Shown here: in pieces, positions 18,663 through 28,535 of the stretch
Layout: each line of letters begins with the position of its first letter
Numbering within the stretch: position 1 is the first letter of the stretch
Assembly: GCA_001970955.1 (NCBI GenBank)
Contig: MPUH01000149.1
Location: forward strand, 1 to 64,000
Direction of reading: 5' to 3'
Length of the DNA stretch: 64,000 bases
Source: Stentor coeruleus
Lineage: Eukaryota; Ciliophora; Heterotrichea; Heterotrichida; Stentoridae
Notes under the pieces: generated by a model
The model's input: only the letters and a program-made list of their open reading frames with translations
Told to the model about the DNA's origin: nothing
The model's database searches: none
Program-made: the position numbers and the translations under genes

Positions 18663-20606
18663 ATGAATTTTCTATCTGAAAAGCATATCTTAGATGAAAA
18701 TCCTTATCTTAGAAACAACAGCCAAATAGTTAAAAACACTAAAATCAATGAATTACTCAAGCTTCCCGTGATAAACAAAAAAGTCCATGAAAAATTTAAA
18801 CAGGCACTAATCAAAATCAGAGGATTACTTATGTGGTTAAAAATATTAAAAGATCTGCGGACTAATGGAACTAACTCTCATCTTTTTGATTCTTTTGGCA
18901 GGTATCGTAAAGATATAATAGTGAGGTTTAGGCAAAAAGAACGACTTCTTACAGCTAAAACAGAAAACATTATAAATTATGGATCAATAATAAGCCCAGA
19001 GTCAAAGTTTTGTCAAGTATGGAATATAATCGTCCTTTTCATGCTTTTATATGTATTTATTATCATGCCATGGGTGATGGCATTTGAAGAAGTTTTTATG
19101 TTTAATCGATGGTTCATCGCAGAAACTTTTATGGATTTTTTATTCTTTTTAGATATCATCATCACTTTAAATACTGCTTATTACGATCTACATGGAAGAA
19201 TTGTTGCTGTTAGGAAAAAAATATGCATAAATTACTTGAAAGGGTTTATGCTGGTTGATATAGTTTCTATCACACCATTTTATTTAATTGAACAAGGGAC
19301 AATAATTAAATCTAATTCACTTGTAAGAATTATAAGAATTACAAGTATTACAAGAGTTCTTAGAGGAAGTAAAATATTAAAACTTATAAAATACTTAAAA
19401 CATTCAGAAGAGATTGCAAATATTATAAGAATTATGAAATTATATAGAGGGATTATAAGATTAATGACCTTGATTTTTTCTATATTAGTGATGTCACATT
19501 TTATCGCTTGTATGTTTTATTTTACAGCTAAAGTTGATGGGTTTAGTCCAAGTACTTGGATTGTTCGTTATGATCTTGAAGACTTACCTAAAGAAATAAA
19601 ATATTTAAAATCTTTATATTTCTCAATAACCATATTAACTACCGTTGGTTTTGGGGATATTGTCCCATATACTTCTTCAGAAATGATATTATGTATTGCA
19701 TGGATGAGTCTTGGTATAGGTTTTTATAGTGCAATAGTTTCAACAATAAGCTCAGTTTTTAGATCAATGGACTCACGTAGGTTTATAATAAGTGAAAAAA
19801 TATCTAGCTTAGACAAATTAGGTAAATTCTATGATATACCTAGGAACTCTTTAAAATATATCAAACAAAAAGTTAATGATCGATTCAAAGGTGATGAAAA
19901 AATATGTGACTATGACAAAAAAACTATTTTCAAAGAAATGCCGAAAAAGATACAATTGGAAATTATAGAGTTTATGTATAATCAAGCTGTTAAAAAGATA
20001 AGATTTTTTAAAAACAAAGATGTGATATTTCTTAGTGATGTATTACCAATGCTTAATCATGTAACAATTAATTCCCTTTGTGCTATATATAATAAAAATG
20101 ATTATGCTGAAGATGTTTATTTTTTAATATCTGGTAGTGTGAGCTATGTAATGGGTAATACAAATCTTGAGTTTAAAAATATGAAATCTGGATCGTATTT
20201 TGGGGAGATTGAAATTCTGATGAACCAGCCACGGAAATTTACTGTGGTGGCAGAGAATAAATGTGAAATGCTGTTAATGTCTTCAGGAACTTTGAATGAT
20301 ATTATGATTAAATATCCTATTATTAGTGATGAAATATGGGCTTTAGCAAAGAAAAAAGAGAGTAAAGTTTTAGAATGTTTTACTCAGGTTGCTGAACTAC
20401 TGGATAAAGTTGAAATTAAAAAAGAAAAATCATTTTCTGACCTAGCAGGGAAAAATTACTCAAAAAAAAAACATAAAAAACATCAAGAAGGACAAGAAAT
20501 ATGTTGTAAGGAAGTAGAAGAAAATATTGCTGAAGATCTTAGTTATATAGAAGATACTCTACGAATAACAAAATTTAAAGTTTCAAGTACACTTAAAATG
20601 TATTAA
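18663..20606 (+). CDS. Voltage-type K+ channel with cyclic-nucleotide-binding domain
   Basis: The 647-residue protein is a six-transmembrane channel of the EAG/HCN/CNG superfamily. S1-S3 lie at about 117-210. S4 (about 220-245, LVRIIRITSITRVLRGSKI) carries Arg every third residue. S5 and the pore follow, with the K+ selectivity filter TTVGFGD at 326-332. A C-linker and a cyclic-nucleotide-binding domain fill about 390-550. The phosphate-binding cassette FGEIEILMNQPRKFTV (513-528) keeps FGE and an Arg, although the usual Arg-Thr/Ala pair is altered to RKF. The tail is basic. The pore predicts K+ selectivity; whether cAMP/cGMP really gates it is uncertain. Expanded families of such channels control ciliary behaviour in ciliates. 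An SK-like channel gene lies directly downstream on the same strand. Confidence 0.9.
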   Translation: MNFLSEKHILDENPYLRNNSQIVKNTKINELLKLPVINKKVHEKFKQALIKIRGLLMWLKILKDLRTNGTNSHLFDSFGRYRKDIIVRFRQKERLLTAKTENIINYGSIISPESKFCQVWNIIVLFMLLYVFIIMPWVMAFEEVFMFNRWFIAETFMDFLFFLDIIITLNTAYYDLHGRIVAVRKKICINYLKGFMLVDIVSITPFYLIEQGTIIKSNSLVRIIRITSITRVLRGSKILKLIKYLKHSEEIANIIRIMKLYRGIIRLMTLIFSILVMSHFIACMFYFTAKVDGFSPSTWIVRYDLEDLPKEIKYLKSLYFSITILTTVGFGDIVPYTSSEMILCIAWMSLGIGFYSAIVSTISSVFRSMDSRRFIISEKISSLDKLGKFYDIPRNSLKYIKQKVNDRFKGDEKICDYDKKTIFKEMPKKIQLEIIEFMYNQAVKKIRFFKNKDVIFLSDVLPMLNHVTINSLCAIYNKNDYAEDVYFLISGSVSYVMGNTNLEFKNMKSGSYFGEIEILMNQPRKFTVVAENKCEMLLMSSGTLNDIMIKYPIISDEIWALAKKKESKVLECFTQVAELLDKVEIKKEKSFSDLAGKNYSKKKHKKHQEGQEICCKEVEENIAEDLSYIEDTLRITKFKVSSTLKMY

Positions 20607-20882
20607 TTATAAATAAACTAAATATAATAGCTTATAATATCAAAAATAAACAGTATATGAAATCGGTAAAGTTTAAAGTTATTGAAAACATCTAATTGTT
20701 TTTATTTTTGAAAATATTTTACACAGCCCATTTTGAAAATAATATTAGTGAAAATTTATGGAATTTATAAAATTATTCAGGATATCTATAAGATAATAAT
20801 CAGTACTTTTCAAAACTTATTGATTTGTAAAATGTTTTTTATAACATAAACATGATAAAAATATTTAGTTTATTAAAAATAA

Positions 20883-22206
20883 ATGTTGGAAAGTCAAAAG
20901 GAAAAAAAGTATAAAGAAAGTGATGGAGAAGCTAAAAAAGTTGAAGATGCCGTCAAATCTTCAGTTTTAAACATAATGCAATATACTTCACCATTCAAAA
21001 TCCCTGAAGAAAACCTAAGAGCAACATCTCGTGCTTTTGAAATACTAAAAGTTGCAGAGTTTTCTAATACAATCCTTGCCTTAATAGGATTTTCTTGTGC
21101 TGCTATATCTTCAGATATTGAATATACTCCATCTATGGAAACTGGTTGGATTATTCAATTAGTATTAATAGTTGGTAGTTCTAGTACAGCAATACTTATG
21201 CTGAGTATCACATGGAGAACACATTGTATACTTGAATGGGAAAAAGGAAGAGGACTTTACAGCAGTTATGATAATTTACAATCATCAGGTAAACTAAAAA
21301 CTTTAATTTTTGAACTGATTTTAAACTTTCTTCATCCAATCTGGCCATTAACATTTATAAAATCTCATATAAAATATGCATTTGCTATCTTTCAACACAG
21401 TGTTTAACGTTTATATAAAATACTCATACAACGATCTTTTAACTATCTGCACAATCTTCAGAATCTATCATATAATAAATTTATATTCGGTTTTTAGTAA
21501 ATATCGAACCGAACGTTCTTTCCGTGTATGTAAAATGAACGGGAATTTTGCTGGGACATCCTGGGCAGTAAAATGTTTAATGAACGATGATCCATTAAAA
21601 GTAGTCATAGCATTAATGGTTGTAGGAATTCTTATAGGTGGATTTTGCCTTAGAATTTTTGAAAGGCCACTTAATGTTTATTCAGAACTTGATTTTAGTT
21701 TTTATGGAAATACAATGTGGTGTGTATTATTAACTATGACTACTGTAGGATATGGAGATTATTTCCCTTCAACACTTCCTGGAAGAATTGTTGGACTTTT
21801 TATATGTATTTGGGGAGTTTTAGTTGTATCGATTATGGTTTTAACAGTGACAAATATGCTGAAATTGTCTAGTGATGAAATTAAAGCTTTATCTTTGTAT
21901 AGAAGATTAAATTTTAGGGAAGAACTTAGAGAAGCTGCTGGGAAACTACTTTTTTCTGCTTTTAAGTATAAAAAAATTATTAGGGATTATGAAGATGATG
22001 ATAAGATTAGAGCACATTATTTGAGTAAGGTGCAAAGAAGTCTTAAAGAATATCAGCGTATAAAGCTTCAGAAAAAAATATTGTATAATTTGAATAGTGC
22101 AGAAGATAATATTGATCGGAGGATAAATCATATAATTACTCTTTCCAAAACTTATAATGATAAGTTGGAGAATTTGGAAACTGGTATTGGATCTTTGCTT
22201 GAATAG
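20883..22206 (+). CDS. SK-like K+ channel gene with one frame break
   Basis: Two overlapping frames together make one small-conductance (SK/KCa2-like) channel. Frame one (20883-21407) gives a cytosolic N-terminus and the first membrane segments (FSNTILALIGFSCAAIS, WIIQLVLIVGSSSTAILM, LILNFLHPIWPLTF). Frame two (from about 21376 to 22206) continues with S4-like IFRIYHIINLYSVFSKYR, the SK hallmark CKMNG, the pore with TTVGYGD (21739-21759), S6 and a basic helical region typical of the calmodulin-binding domain. The switch is one base, between 21373 and 21404. No GT...AG intron fits there because no GT lies upstream of the only AG. An assembly indel is the simplest reason; a recent null allele is the other. 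The intact protein would have about 430 residues. Confidence 0.78.
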
Positions 22207-24083
22207 AATAAATTGTGATAAATTTTACAGTTTTTAACAGTGGATGATTTATGAAAGTATATTATTTTATTTTTTAGTTGTAGGGTGAAAGAGTAATAAC
22301 TTGAATTTAAAATAATAAAAGATGAAGAATGTAATGAAGAAAATATATGAGTGAATGTGTATTTGTGTGATTAAATGGAAACTTTAAAGGAAATATTTCG
22401 AATTGTGTTTTTTAAGAAAATAAAATAGTTTATTATCTGTATGAATGGAGTTTGACTAATTTTTAAATTCAAATTACATGTTATAACTATCTGCCAGAAT
22501 AAAGCTTTAACAAAATCCGCAATTAAAATTTATAATCAAAATAATCATCTTCAAACTCTAGCAATAAATTGCATACTAAAACTAAAAATTTAAAAGAAAA
22601 TGATATATTTACAAACAAAATAAACTTAATAATACTTTCATAAGCATTCAAACATGTTTTACCCAAACCAAAATAAGCTAAATACTAATAAAAAGACCTC
22701 TTCCACATAAAAGTTGTTTATTGTTCTCCTTTAAATCATATGTTCCATTTATAAATCACTTCTCACAAAAAAAATTATTTAATTTTCTCAAAATATATGT
22801 GAATATTTTCACAATTTTTACTAAAACCAGATTAAAACCTTCCGAAAACTTATTTCAGCCATTTTTCATACCTAAAGCCTTTCTTTAAGTATATTTCTCA
22901 TAACCCCCTCATCTTCTATCCATAGTTTCAGACAACCCAAACAACTAAAATCTTTAAAAATAATGAGCTAATTTATCTAATTATCAAATTGAAGTTTAAA
23001 ATTATAAACAGTCAGACTATATCATAAAATTGTCAATCAACCTTCATGAATAGCATTAGCTTGAGCATTCTTAATCATAATCACATTAAAGCTTATTATA
23101 TAATACAAGATATCTTCAAAAGAGCTTTATATTGAGATTTTATGAATTTCATCTCAGGTAACTCCTTCCTGTTTTATGCAATTCGTGATAAAAGCATGAT
23201 TTTCTAAGATTTATAATCCCTCAAGTTTAGTTATATACAATTTTATGATTGTTTTTATAAATCCTAACAACAAACTTAGGAACTAATACTGATTTCATGC
23301 AACAGGTATAACATATATTTAGAAAAGAAGTTTCGCTTATTTTTAGCTTATAATATTAGTATCATACACAGATTTATCACATAAATTCCCTACCTAAGCA
23401 ATAGTCTAACTAAGTTTTGCCATATCATAGTCTAGCCTATAATTTTTTTTTTAAATATTGTGTCTTGAAATTTGTTTATTTCCTTTAGTTTTATACACCT
23501 ACTCACGATATTTTCACTTTTATGCCAAACAACCCAGCAGCTTTTATTTACCCTATAAAAAGTGTTTTCTACCTATAAGAATAGTTACTCATCAAGAGAG
23601 AATATGGTATATGTTTGTGTCTAAGAGCCGGACATTTTTATGTTTTTCTCTTAGTAGTGAGGGTTAGCCACGTATTTCATCTCCCTACATCAAATCGCCA
23701 AGGTTTTTACCTCCAAAAAGTCAGAATTTCACATAAAAGTTATCAGTGGAGCCATTCCTTAACTAAACTAATCAATGACAATCATAATAAAATACAAATC
23801 AATAAGGTAAATAAAACAACCATCCAAGAGGATTAAAAAGCTCAATCCTATGATCTTTCCAAAAGCAATGACTATTATAATCATAACTAAAGGAACATTC
23901 AAATCTTACATAACCATATAATCCATTCATCTCATAGCTGACATCCATACAACTACTTACTATTAAAACTAAGCCAAGCAGAATGCTAAAAAGGCTTTAA
24001 TCCCTCCAATCTCATCCTCTATATGTATTTTCTTACATATTTCAGACATTTTCTTTCTCTACAGCCTTTTTTAAGTTAAACCA
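22207..24083. other. Long intergenic region, possible small RNA locus
   Basis: This is 1.9 kb without a convincing protein gene; short frames at 23458-23836 look random. The 22207-22470 part is T/G-rich (3' flank of the SK-like gene) and the rest is mostly A/C-rich. One island at about 23590-23760 is less AT-rich and has hairpins: TAAGAG (23622-23627) pairs with CTCTTA (23648-23653) with ACAT/ATGT inside, and AGGT-TTTT-ACCT lies at 23701-23712. It could be a structured RNA, but it matches no RNA family I know. Confidence 0.35.
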
Positions 24084-25055
24084 ATGGTAAATAATTTCAA
24101 TATTCTAACTATTTCGATATTACCCTTGGCTTATATCAAATATAATAAAATGCTCAACCATCCAGATATTCACTTGACAAAGTACGTCGAGGAATTCAAA
24201 AACTTCGCCATTGGTGGTACAGCAGGGATTATTGCCACAACTGCTACATTGCCTGTAGATTACATAAAAGTCCACATTCAATGTTTAGCTGAAGGTAATC
24301 GTGGAGTTCGTCTTAATCCTATTATGTTCGCCAGGCAAACACTACAGACTAAAGGAATCTCTGAGTTCTATTCTGGACTTTCAAGCGCTATAGCCCGCCA
24401 GTCAGTTTATGCAACCACTCGTTTGGGCCTATACAAAACGCTTGTTGACCGGGAAAAGCAACGGACAGGAAATGATTATATTTCTTTTTGGCGAAAGTTT
24501 ATGTATTCCACAATAGCTGGAGGTGTTGGAGCGATAGTAGGTAACCCTTGTGACATAGCTTTGATAAGAGTACAAACAGATCATCAACTTCCCCCAGAAC
24601 GAAGAAGGAACTATAAAGGGATTTTCGATGCTTTATATCGTATTCCTAAAGAAGAAGGGATTTTTGCTTTATGGAGAGCATGTACTCCTACTATACTTCG
24701 AGCTTGTGCCTTAAATTTCGGTATGCTTGCTCCTTATGATCAATGTAAAGAGTATATGGATAGGAAATTAGGTTACAACTCAATGAATAGGATCTATAGC
24801 AGTCTTTTTGCTGCAGTTTGTGCTTGTATTATATCCTTACCATTTGATAACGCAAAAGTTAAATGTCAGAGAATGGTCCCAGATGCTAATGGTGTTTATC
24901 CTTACAAGAACTTTGCTGATTGCTGTGTTAAAAGCTTAAAACGTGAAGGAATCCTAGGATTTTACGCTGGTTTCTCGGTATTCGTTGCAAGAGTTGGGCC
25001 AAACGTCATTATCACCCTTCTCTCATTAGATTTTTTGCATTATTTATTAGATTAA
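24084..25055 (+). CDS. SLC25A11: Mitochondrial 2-oxoglutarate/malate carrier
   Basis: The 323-residue protein is a mitochondrial inner-membrane carrier with three repeats. The Px[DE]xx[KR] signatures are PVDYIK (57-62), PCDIAL and PFDNAK. The second lacks the final basic residue, as in the oxoglutarate carrier (PAEVAL). The stretch ALIRVQTDHQLPPERRRNYKG and the following KEEGIFALWRACTPTILRA are characteristic of SLC25A11, which exchanges 2-oxoglutarate for malate. The next ATG, at 24150 (MLNHPDIHLTKYVEEFKN), gives a more typical carrier N-terminus, so the first 22 residues may not be translated. C4-dicarboxylate carriers are the alternative. Confidence 0.9.
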   Translation: MVNNFNILTISILPLAYIKYNKMLNHPDIHLTKYVEEFKNFAIGGTAGIIATTATLPVDYIKVHIQCLAEGNRGVRLNPIMFARQTLQTKGISEFYSGLSSAIARQSVYATTRLGLYKTLVDREKQRTGNDYISFWRKFMYSTIAGGVGAIVGNPCDIALIRVQTDHQLPPERRRNYKGIFDALYRIPKEEGIFALWRACTPTILRACALNFGMLAPYDQCKEYMDRKLGYNSMNRIYSSLFAAVCACIISLPFDNAKVKCQRMVPDANGVYPYKNFADCCVKSLKREGILGFYAGFSVFVARVGPNVIITLLSLDFLHYLLD

Positions 25056-25160
25056 AAGAAACATAAAAAATACATAGTTTAAGAATTTTCAATACTTAAA
25101 GTTTTTATATAAATAAGTACTAATTCAAGCTTTTTTTGTTTTGAAATAGTTTACAAAGAC

Positions 25161-27059
25161 TTATTTAAGCATTCTTAACTTCATATCATTTTTCCATGTC
25201 CTTCCTAAATCATAAGGTGTACGAACTTTTGCTATTACATTTAATGGTTTGTTACTATAATCAACCATTGTAGATATTTCGAAATATTCAACATTATATT
25301 CTTCGACACTAAAACTTAAAGAATCTGGAGTTGACTTGTATGAATTCATTATATATAAAATATTATGTGTTCTGCTTAAAGCTACAGGGAATACAGTTTC
25401 TGTAACATTTTCTAATGGTCTTGGGCAGTCTTTTAATGTATAAGTTTCTTTTTGGTCTTGAGTTGTATAGTTGAGTCCATCAAAAGATAAAGTGTCATTG
25501 ATATTTAAGATAAAAACATTATTTGTTTCACTGCCACCAAGAAGGGCAATACGGCGATTTGTTATAGGGAAAACAGCGATTTTACTAAGTGGTAAAGGGA
25601 GATTTATACTGAGTAATTCCCATCTGTTGAAATTTATACTATATTTTTCTATAGAAGTCCCTGTAGGGATTAAAGGTTCCCCTCCAAATACAAAAATATA
25701 CTCATTGCCTAAAGCGCTAGTACCAGAAGAGTTGAATCTTGGATAAAACATTGATGATAAAGGAAACCATTTTCTACTGATAATCGAGTATTTTTCACAT
25801 GTTTTAGCATGTGGACTTCCTCCTAGGGCATAAATGTAGTTTTCTATATGAAGACATACTGCTCCACTTCTTGGGACAATTAAATCTGGGAGTTTTTTTA
25901 ATGTGTGATACTCTTGAGGGGCAAATTCAAAGACATCACGAGATTCTATGCTTGTGCTTTTACTTGCACCACCTATACATACAATGCTTGAACTTGGAAG
26001 GTATACTAAACGACAGTTTTCAGGGAATGACCAAAGAGGATGGTCTTCAGAAAACTCGGAGATGTTGTGAACTTTGACAGTGCTCCAGGTTTTCTGATCT
26101 AAGTCGTAACGCCATATATTACAGGAACCCCATTCAAAATAAAAAAGATGTCTATCGTGGAATTTCTCGATATATCCTTCTTTGTCTTGGTTTAAGAATT
26201 TTTCTATTATTGGGTTGTGCATAAGCGGAACCGAGTTTTCAAGGTAATCAAAAACCTGGTTAAGTTTAATCGCTTTATTTATATGCCCATCAGAGCCAAC
26301 ATAAATCCCCTGTAACACCCAATCAATAGTAAAAATCGGATTTCCAGGTATAATAAACTCTTTCAACCCAGTCGTAAAAGTAAAAAACTCATCACTAATA
26401 ATCAAAACAGTTTTCGTCCTCGTAGTATCAAACGGGAAATAAAACACTTGGTCATTTTCCGACAATTCAAACTGTCTTTTAACATCCATAGGTTTAAATT
26501 TTTCAAGAACCGTACTTTCTTCAACTCTAAAAGCACATAAAGCAAAGTTTTCATAAACAGTAACAAATGCTCTATAAGGATCAAATCTAAATATACTTCC
26601 TTCTTTAAATTGCATAAAACTATTTATAGCTGTAGATTCATCTGGAAGTACTGATGATGCAGTTAAACACATATGTTCATTTAAAAGTATACCTATACCT
26701 CTTGGCATACCATATGATCTTTTTCTATTATCATAACTATTCCCATTATCATATATAGCAAATACTGAGTATTTATAATCAGCTGGAGGGTATTTAGCTA
26801 CGATTTCTCTTTTTAAATATTGTAAAGATGATGAGTCAGAAACAAAACTTCTTGATACTTTTTTTGCTTGGGGAGTTCTAAGCTGAGGGACAGGTGAAGG
26901 GATAGCTTGAGAATTCATATCTTTAACTTGTCTTACGGTTAAGGAGTTTAGAGAACCTTGGGATATTATACTGTTGCCTAGTCTTTTGAAAGATGTGCTG
27001 TTGTTTAACCCTGAAATATTGTTTGCTTGGGGACTTGACCTTGAAAGACTGTTTTGCAT
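25161..27059 (-). CDS. Trypsin-fold pseudoprotease fused to kelch propeller
   Basis: The 632-residue protein has a Ser-rich disordered N-terminus (1-75), a middle domain and a kelch propeller. The propeller (about 300-560) shows the GG pairs and Trp spacing of kelch blades (VCIGGASKS, YIYALGGSPHAKTCEKYSI, YIFVFGGEPLIPTGTSIEKY, IALLGGSE). The middle domain (about 95-275) follows the strand pattern of chymotrypsin-like serine proteases: GIGILLNEHMCLTASSVL, NFALCAFRV, then IIPGNPIFTIDWVLQGIYVG. The His site of LTAxH is S136, the Asp site N171, and the GxSG loop is reduced to PGN, so it should not be catalytic. The kelch call is firm; the pseudoprotease call is from pattern only. It is probably a binding scaffold. 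The start lies 49 bp from any other feature on the same strand and its stop faces the carrier gene. Confidence 0.72.
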   Translation of the reverse strand: MQNSLSRSSPQANNISGLNNSTSFKRLGNSIISQGSLNSLTVRQVKDMNSQAIPSPVPQLRTPQAKKVSRSFVSDSSSLQYLKREIVAKYPPADYKYSVFAIYDNGNSYDNRKRSYGMPRGIGILLNEHMCLTASSVLPDESTAINSFMQFKEGSIFRFDPYRAFVTVYENFALCAFRVEESTVLEKFKPMDVKRQFELSENDQVFYFPFDTTRTKTVLIISDEFFTFTTGLKEFIIPGNPIFTIDWVLQGIYVGSDGHINKAIKLNQVFDYLENSVPLMHNPIIEKFLNQDKEGYIEKFHDRHLFYFEWGSCNIWRYDLDQKTWSTVKVHNISEFSEDHPLWSFPENCRLVYLPSSSIVCIGGASKSTSIESRDVFEFAPQEYHTLKKLPDLIVPRSGAVCLHIENYIYALGGSPHAKTCEKYSIISRKWFPLSSMFYPRFNSSGTSALGNEYIFVFGGEPLIPTGTSIEKYSINFNRWELLSINLPLPLSKIAVFPITNRRIALLGGSETNNVFILNINDTLSFDGLNYTTQDQKETYTLKDCPRPLENVTETVFPVALSRTHNILYIMNSYKSTPDSLSFSVEEYNVEYFEISTMVDYSNKPLNVIAKVRTPYDLGRTWKNDMKLRMLK

Positions 27060-27093
27060 GTTTTTTTATATAAAGATTTAAGTTGAATTGTGG

Positions 27094-28110
27094 CTAAACT
27101 ATTAAAGGTTTTTTTCTTATGATTACTGTCAAGTAATCTTGATAAAGTGGTTGCTGATTGTTTCTTAATGACAACTTAACCTCATCGATTGCTTTATCAA
27201 GAAGCTGAATTTTCTCTTCTTCGCTCCTTTTTAGGGATGTAAACAAAGCATTTTTCATCATAACCCTCATCATATCAACAATATTCTTCTCGTATACATC
27301 AAAATCTCCAGTTTCAATATATTCTGCATAATAAGGGAATAAAGATTTCCCATATTCACATTTGACAACATCAACTCTACTTTCAAATTCTTGCAAGATT
27401 TCTTTTATTTCACTAGCATGATAAGGATAAGAATGCCATACATAATATTTAAATTCTTCAGGTAGTATTTCTCCTCTATCTAAAAGTTCTTTAATTGTAT
27501 GAAAACTGAATCTAGAAAAACTTGGATCTTCATTTTCGTTTTCCCTGCCAAAAATAACCATGACCAAATACCCTCCTGCAATAAGTTCATCTAAACGGAT
27601 ATTAAGAAGATGTTTCATATCCTTATAACCTTGAGATTTTGCATTATGGAAAGCCCAACCATATTCACCTTCATCTCTTGGTGGCTTTACAGATAAATAA
27701 TGCATAGCAAAGCTACTGTAAGCAAAATGAACACTATCTTTAGGGAGAATTTGATTGAAAAAAGACCTACCAATTGTAGAGTAAAAGATATTTCCCAAAT
27801 TTAAGTAGCTTTTTTCTGACTCAACAATTAGTCTATTCACTTCTGTCCAGTTGTTTTGAGGTAAGTCTGTATGAGTTATTGTAATTGGATTGTTCTTATG
27901 TTTTCTAAACTCAGTGAAAATCTCTGAAAAAGTTACTAGAGAATTATATCCTTCGGAACATCCATAATCTGCTACATTTAATAACTCATCTTCAGGTAAA
28001 TTTATACTTTTTAAACACTCCACTGCATCGTCTTTGAATTTTAAAGCAGCCATCAGCTGACCATGAGAAACTTGATTATAACCATGAATTCCACCTGATT
28101 GAAATGCCAT
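27094..28110 (-). CDS. SABATH-type carboxyl methyltransferase
   Basis: The 338-residue protein belongs to Methyltransf_7 (SABATH), SAM-dependent enzymes best known from plants, where they methylate carboxyl groups of salicylate, jasmonate or farnesoate, or nitrogens of xanthines. Family marks are the SAM motif VADYGCSEGYNS (46-57; usual form ADLGCSSGPN), TDLPQNNW (81-88; usual NDLPxNDF), FYSTIGRSFFNQILPKDS (109-126; FYxRLFP) and YSSFAMHYLS (131-140; SSxxLHWLS). The length is slightly below the plant 350-380. The product is unknown. The start codon lies within the first copy of a 56-bp tandem duplication, so the 5' flank and first codons have been copied upstream. The stop is TAG, 34 bp after the start of the next minus-strand gene. 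Confidence 0.85.
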   Translation of the reverse strand: MAFQSGGIHGYNQVSHGQLMAALKFKDDAVECLKSINLPEDELLNVADYGCSEGYNSLVTFSEIFTEFRKHKNNPITITHTDLPQNNWTEVNRLIVESEKSYLNLGNIFYSTIGRSFFNQILPKDSVHFAYSSFAMHYLSVKPPRDEGEYGWAFHNAKSQGYKDMKHLLNIRLDELIAGGYLVMVIFGRENENEDPSFSRFSFHTIKELLDRGEILPEEFKYYVWHSYPYHASEIKEILQEFESRVDVVKCEYGKSLFPYYAEYIETGDFDVYEKNIVDMMRVMMKNALFTSLKRSEEEKIQLLDKAIDEVKLSLRNNQQPLYQDYLTVIIRKKPLIV

Positions 28111-28204
28111 TTTAATTAAATCACCAATTTTTGTATTTTGTAATTAATACCTGATTGAAATGCCATTTTAATTAAATCACCAATTTTTGTATTTTGTAAT
28201 TAAT
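28093..28204. repeat. 56-bp tandem duplication at a gene start
   Basis: Bases 28093-28148 and 28149-28204 are identical direct repeats. The first includes the start codon (28108-28110) and first codons of the SABATH methyltransferase; the second carries a second copy of that ATG context at 28164-28166. No N lies between them. It is either a recent slippage event or an unresolved assembly overlap. Confidence 0.92.
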
Positions 28205-28535
28205 ACAAGATTTCATATTCGAAATATTAGTTTAGTTAAAGTACTAGAATTTTTAAGTGTGTTGTTAGGGTGTTAGGGTGTTAGGGTGTTTTTTTAATAT
28301 GCTCCTAACTCAAAAAAATTGTGCTTTATTTGCCTAACTATTAATAAATTTTAAATCTTCAAGTTTTCCAATAAACTAAATCTTTGAAGTCTTAAAGTAA
28401 ATATTTATGATTTTCTCATCCTTTTATATATTATATTTTTTCTCACTTGTTTCTCCCTTTACATAAAACTAACTTAAATCCTAACGAAAAATATTGTAAT
28501 TCATAATTTTGATATACAATTTCATCATTATATAA
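28205..28535. other. Divergent intergenic region with telomere-like tract
   Basis: It lies between the SABATH gene (minus) and the HAD-like gene (plus). Apart from the telomere-like repeat at 28263-28290 it is AT-rich and featureless. Confidence 0.6.
28263..28290 (+). repeat. Interstitial telomere-like repeat (TGTTAGGG)3.5
   Basis: Three perfect TGTTAGGG units followed by TGTT and a T run. The complement CCCTAACA is, from memory, the 8-base telomere repeat of heterotrich ciliates. G-rich strand orientation would place a chromosome end to the right. G-runs are otherwise very rare in this AT-rich window, so chance is unlikely. Confidence 0.85.

Noticed and set aside
23458-23836. Two overlapping short frames
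   Set aside because: No protein-like pattern and weak starts; the local composition fits a possible RNA better than a protein.
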